Shown one piece after another: positions 23,374 through 26,416 of a stretch of 26,416 nt of DNA (position 1 is its first letter; every line of letters starts with the position of its first letter). Both the position numbers and the translations under genes were made by a program. The notes beneath the pieces are model-generated. The model saw nothing but the letters and a program-made list of their open reading frames with translations. It had not been told where the DNA came from and made no database searches. This DNA is from Candidatus Latescibacterota bacterium (lineage in GTDB: Bacteria; Latescibacterota; UBA2968; UBA8231): positions 1 through 26,416 of the forward strand of contig JAJEGS010000047.1 in the NCBI GenBank assembly GCA_022819745.1, read 5' to 3'.

Positions 23374-24899
23374 GGGGCGTAGAAGGCGATGATGGCTTGA
23401 ACGAGAGCGGGGATACTGCTTTCGCTGGGCTGTACGTGAACGGCAAACCCGAGCTGGTGTACGGCTTCAGCCGTGGTCGGGCCGATGCAGGCGATGTGGG
23501 TGCGGGCGAATACGGCCTCCGCGCGTTCTGATCCTAAAACCTGATGAAAATTGTGGACGCTGGAGGGGCTGGCGAAGACGATGAGGTCGAGTTTGTTCTC
23601 GGCCAGTACGGCGGGGAATTCGACTTGGTCTGGCAGGCGATTTACGTATGTCGTTAGGTGGTGAACTTGGGCACCGCGTGCGGCGAGCGTATCGGCGAGT
23701 TCGGTGCGCCCAATGGAAGAGGCGGGCAAGAGGATTTCTTGGCCGGTCACATCGAATGCGGCAAAGGCGCTGGCTAGTGAGGCCTGCGATTGGCGCGGGG
23801 GCACGAGGTCGGGGACTAAGCCCTGTTGGCGCAGCGCTGCGGCCGTAGCCAAGCCGACGGCCGCTATGCGCGTGTGGGCAAAGGCCCGGACGTCGAGGCC
23901 GCGCTGGTAGAGCCGGTTGCAGAAAAAAGACACGCTGTTGGGGCTGGTGAAGACGATCCAAGCAGCGTGCTTGAGCCGGTCTTGGGCTGCATCCACAGCA
24001 GTCCAATCGTCGGGCGGGCCGATGTGCAGGAGGGGTAGCGTTGATACGGCCGCTCCTTCGGCTTCGAGGCGCTGCTGGAGGGGGCCAGCCTGTTCGCGGC
24101 TGCGGGTGACGAGCAAGCGGCGGCCAAAGAGCGGTTTGCTCTCAAACCAGTTGAGCTCTTGGCGCAGCGCGACGACTGGGCCGATTGCGATGAGGGCCGG
24201 CGAGCGTATTTGCTGGGCAACGGCGCGGTCCGGCAGGTGTTGGAGATCGGCGACGACTGTGCGCTGGTCGGGCCAAGTGCCCCATTCAATAGCTGCGGCC
24301 GGCGTCGAAGCCGACCGGCCCCGAGCGACGAGATGTTGGCATATACTGGCGAGCTTGCGGACGGCCATGAAGATGACGAGAGTGCCGTCAAAGGCCGCTA
24401 ACTGATCCCAATCGATGGCCGCGTCGGGCTTAGCTGGATCTTCGTTACCGGTGACTAGCAGGGCGGCCGAGGCCGTGCCGCGATGGGTTAGGGGAATGCC
24501 CGCATAGGCCAAGACGCCAGAGGCCGCAGAGACGCCGGAGACGATTTCAAAGGGAATGTCGGCTTGGCGCAGGTGCAGGGCCTCTTCGCCGCCGCGGCCG
24601 AAGATGAAGGGGTCGCCGCCTTTGAGGCGGACGACGACATGGCCTTGGCGGGCGCGATCGACGAGGAGCTCGTGGATCGCGTCTTGAGAGGGGCTCTTGC
24701 GGCCACCGCGTTTGCCGACCGCGATTTGTTCACACGTGCTGGGCACTAGGTCGAGTAAGCGACTGTCGAGGAGGTCGTCGTAGAGAACGACGTCGGCCTC
24801 GCGCAGATAGCGCAGGCCCTTGAGGGTCAGCAGGCCGGGGTCGCCGGGGCCGGCTCCGACGATGTACACAGTGCCCGGAGTGGTGTATTCAGCGGACAT
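23370..24899 (-). CDS. cobA-hemD: Bifunctional uroporphyrinogen-III C-methyltransferase / uroporphyrinogen-III synthase
   Basis: The product is 509 residues, a fusion of two enzymes at a tetrapyrrole branch point. Residues 1 to about 250 are SUMT: GAGPGDPGLLT (15-25), RLKGGDPFIFGRGGEE (91-106) and GVSAASG (122-128). It makes precorrin-2 for siroheme or cobalamin. From about 257 (PLFGRRLLVTRSREQAG) the HemD domain follows, with VFTSPNSV and FASPSSV; it closes hydroxymethylbilane to uroporphyrinogen III. The ATG at 24899 overlaps the hemC TGA by 1 nt. The frame is open far upstream, but that part is antisense-like and overlaps hemC. Coupled upstream to hemC and downstream to the AIR-synthase-like gene. 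Confidence 0.95.
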   Translation of the reverse strand: MSAEYTTPGTVYIVGAGPGDPGLLTLKGLRYLREADVVLYDDLLDSRLLDLVPSTCEQIAVGKRGGRKSPSQDAIHELLVDRARQGHVVVRLKGGDPFIFGRGGEEALHLRQADIPFEIVSGVSAASGVLAYAGIPLTHRGTASAALLVTGNEDPAKPDAAIDWDQLAAFDGTLVIFMAVRKLASICQHLVARGRSASTPAAAIEWGTWPDQRTVVADLQHLPDRAVAQQIRSPALIAIGPVVALRQELNWFESKPLFGRRLLVTRSREQAGPLQQRLEAEGAAVSTLPLLHIGPPDDWTAVDAAQDRLKHAAWIVFTSPNSVSFFCNRLYQRGLDVRAFAHTRIAAVGLATAAALRQQGLVPDLVPPRQSQASLASAFAAFDVTGQEILLPASSIGRTELADTLAARGAQVHHLTTYVNRLPDQVEFPAVLAENKLDLIVFASPSSVHNFHQVLGSERAEAVFARTHIACIGPTTAEAVHQLGFAVHVQPSESSIPALVQAIIAFYAP

Positions 24900-25804
24900 C
24901 AGGACACCTGTAAGAGGTCGTCGGCACCTTGGGTACGCAGGGATTCGGCAAGGGATTCGACAAGGGATTCGGCACAGTCGCGGGGGGCACGCTGTTGGGT
25001 GCGCAGCAACTGGGTGCCTTCGGGATGGCCCACCAAGCCGTTGAGTGCAAGGAGGTCTCCCTCCATGCGGCCCCAAGCGCCGACGGGCGCGTGACACCCA
25101 GCGCGCAGAGTGTGTAGCAAATGGCGCTCGGCTTGCACTGAGGCTAGGGTTGGGGCGTGGTTGAGGGCTGCGACGGTGGCACGCGTGGGGTGGTTGGTGC
25201 GCATTTGTAGCCCTAAAGCGCCTTGGCCGGGTGCAGATAGGACCTGATTCAGGGGCAGGTAGTAGCCGATGCGCTCCTGCCAGCCGAGGCGGTTGAGTCC
25301 GGCAACGGCTAAGACCACGGCATCGCACTCGCCGTGCATGGCCTTGTCGATGCGGGTGTCTAGATTGCCACGGATATCTACAATGTTCAGGTCGGGCCGC
25401 AGGGCCTTGAGTTGGGCGCGGCGGCGCAGGCTGCCCGTGCCGACTCGTGCTCCGTCCGGCAAGTCGGCCAGCGAGGATATACCGGGGCCGACGAGGGCGT
25501 CGCGCACATCTTCGCGCTCGGGTGTGGCAACAAGGGCGAGGTCGGGGTGCATTTGGGTCGGCAGGTCTTTCAGGCTATGGACCGCTAAGTCAATGTGCCC
25601 GACTAACAGGGCGTCTTCGAGGGCTTTGGTAAAAACGCCCGTGCCTCCCAAGCTACGTAGCGAACCTGTCGTCGCGTCGCCAGTGGTGCGGATGATTGAG
25701 ATCTCAACGTCCAGCCCGTCGTGCAGCGCTAGTAGGCGGTTGCGGACTTCGTGGGCTTGGACGAGGGCCAGTTGACTGCCGCGACTGCCGATGACGAGTT
25801 TCAC
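24899..25804 (-). CDS. hemC: Porphobilinogen deaminase (hydroxymethylbilane synthase)
   Basis: The product is 301 residues and joins four porphobilinogens into hydroxymethylbilane, the substrate of the next gene. Seen: N-terminal GSRGSQLALVQA, HSLKDLP with catalytic D80, GTGSLRRR (122-129), DIRGNLDTR, and C237 in LRAGCHAPVGA, which carries the dipyrromethane cofactor. The start is GTG at 25804 without a clear ribosome-binding site; the position fits the family N-terminus. The last 25 residues include the repeated ESLVESLAESL encoded by a 12-bp tandem repeat. It is first in the hemC, cobA-hemD, AIR-synthase-like operon. Confidence 0.96.
   Translation of the reverse strand: MKLVIGSRGSQLALVQAHEVRNRLLALHDGLDVEISIIRTTGDATTGSLRSLGGTGVFTKALEDALLVGHIDLAVHSLKDLPTQMHPDLALVATPEREDVRDALVGPGISSLADLPDGARVGTGSLRRRAQLKALRPDLNIVDIRGNLDTRIDKAMHGECDAVVLAVAGLNRLGWQERIGYYLPLNQVLSAPGQGALGLQMRTNHPTRATVAALNHAPTLASVQAERHLLHTLRAGCHAPVGAWGRMEGDLLALNGLVGHPEGTQLLRTQQRAPRDCAESLVESLAESLRTQGADDLLQVS
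24941..24976. repeat. Three tandem 12-bp repeats in the 3' end of hemC
   Basis: Plus-strand units GGATTCGGCAAG, GGATTCGACAAG and GGATTCGGCACA follow each other at 24941, 24953 and 24965. They encode the ESL-containing tail of HemC in frame, so expansion or contraction by a unit would not disrupt the gene or the overlap with cobA-hemD. Confidence 0.8.
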
Positions 25805-25830
25805 AAGGTGTGGCCGTTAGGGTGTATATA

Positions 25831-25868
25831 GGCAAGGGAAGATTCCCCAGAGGAAATCTTCCCTTGCC
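25831..25868. terminator. Strong hairpin between glnA and hemC, possible terminator
   Basis: GGCAAGGGAAGATT (25831-25844) pairs perfectly over 14 bp with AATCTTCCCTTGCC (25855-25868) around a 10-nt loop. It lies 28 nt past the glnA stop and 26 nt before the hemC start. On the minus strand the hairpin is followed by TATATACACC, not a clear T-run, so termination may be weak or factor-dependent. It could also be a processing site or attenuator between the two genes. Confidence 0.6.
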
Positions 25869-25896
25869 CCAAATACCACCCGTAGTTTGTAGTTAT

Positions 25897-26416
25897 TTAC
25901 ACGTCGTAGTAGAGTGCGAACTCATAGGGATGAGGCCGCAAGCGGAGGGCATCGACCTCCTCGGTGCGCTTGTAGTCAATCCACGCATCGATCAGATCCT
26001 CAGAAAACACATCCCCCTGCAACAGAAAGTCTCGATCCTGCTCCAAGTGATCCAACGACGCCTCCAACGAACCCGCCGTCTGAGGGACGCCTGCGCGCTC
26101 CTCCGCCGATAAATCATACAGATTCTTGTCCAACGGCTCGCCCGGATCCAACTGACGCTCGATCCCATCCAACCCCGCCATCAGCATCGCCGACAACGCC
26201 AAGTAGATGTTGCACGACGGATCGGGACAACGGAACTCTACCCGCTTGCTCTTGGGCGAAGGCGAATACATCGGAATCCGCACCGACGCACTGCGGTTGC
26301 GTTGCGAATAAGCCAAGTTCACCGGCGCTTCGTAGCCGGGCACCAGCCGCTTGTAGGAGTTGGTCGTCGGATTGGTGAACGCCAACAGCGCCGGCGCGTG
26401 GTGCAACAACCCGCCA
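25897..26416 (-). CDS. glnA: Glutamine synthetase, C-terminal part (cut by window edge)
   Basis: Only the last 172 residues are present; the gene continues past the right edge. Glutamine synthetase makes glutamine from glutamate, ammonia and ATP in the cytoplasm as a dodecamer. Recognised by [22 protein letters not shown] (first part at the edge), [11 protein letters not shown] (substrate-binding arginines), FRCPDPSCN and the end [13 protein letters not shown]. The tyrosine in [10 protein letters not shown] matches the adenylylation site of the E. coli-type enzyme, so control by GlnE-type adenylylation is possible. It is followed by a strong hairpin before hemC. Confidence 0.96.
   Translation of the reverse strand, partial: GGLLHHAPALLAFTNPTTNSYKRLVPGYEAPVNLAYSQRNRSASVRIPMYSPSPKSKRVEFRCPDPSCNIYLALSAMLMAGLDGIERQLDPGEPLDKNLYDLSAEERAGVPQTAGSLEASLDHLEQDRDFLLQGDVFSEDLIDAWIDYKRTEEVDALRLRPHPYEFALYYDV

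Noticed and set aside
24900..25328. 143-residue extension of CobA-HemD
   Set aside because: It overlaps hemC in another frame; the SUMT domain begins at the ATG at 24899.

Overview
The window looks like a bacterial chromosome from an uncultured or environmental lineage. It has moderately high GC, dense minus-strand operons, a type I-E CRISPR-Cas locus, three phytanoyl-CoA-dioxygenase-like (PhyH) genes, a LarA-like protein, an enolase-superfamily enzyme, a Gfo/Idh/MocA oxidoreductase and a fused CobA-HemD gene. This mix recalls Latescibacterota- or Poribacteria-like genomes, but that is an inference from gene content only and no marker gene here proves it.

Positions 1-9.8 kb hold a complete type I-E CRISPR-Cas locus, all read on the minus strand. 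From right to left it is cas3, an AT-rich promoter region, a small unrecognised 70-residue ORF, cas8e, cas11, cas7e, cas5e, cas6e, cas1, cas2, a short leader, and an array with 15 full repeats that runs off the left edge. Every cas gene from the small ORF to cas1 abuts or overlaps its neighbour (1, 4 or about 14 nt), so they form one translationally coupled operon. cas3 is separated from the rest by 115 bp carrying a perfect TTGACA box and TTTTAAA repeats.

Positions 9.8-13.2 kb hold an orphan DNA adenine methyltransferase directly upstream of cas3, then a LarA-like (DUF2088) protein and an iron-dependent alcohol dehydrogenase, all on the minus strand and nearly contiguous. An 11-bp inverted repeat spans the methyltransferase/cas3 junction.

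Positions 13.3-21.3 kb form an accessory metabolic region. One minus-strand operon carries PhyH oxygenase, kelch-repeat protein, PhyH oxygenase and a PlsC-like acyltransferase. A divergent plus-strand enolase-superfamily gene follows. A second minus-strand group carries PhyH oxygenase, an acetoacetate-decarboxylase-fold protein and a Gfo/Idh/MocA oxidoreductase. Together they suggest oxidative catabolism or tailoring of an unidentified organic substrate.

Positions 21.5-26.4 kb are more housekeeping in character: a SIMPL-domain lipoprotein (plus strand), then a minus-strand heme/siroheme operon (hemC, cobA-hemD fusion, AIR-synthase-like protein) and the C-terminal part of glutamine synthetase entering from the right edge. 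No rRNA, tRNA or transposase was recognised. The only gene-free stretch over 300 bases is the CRISPR array.
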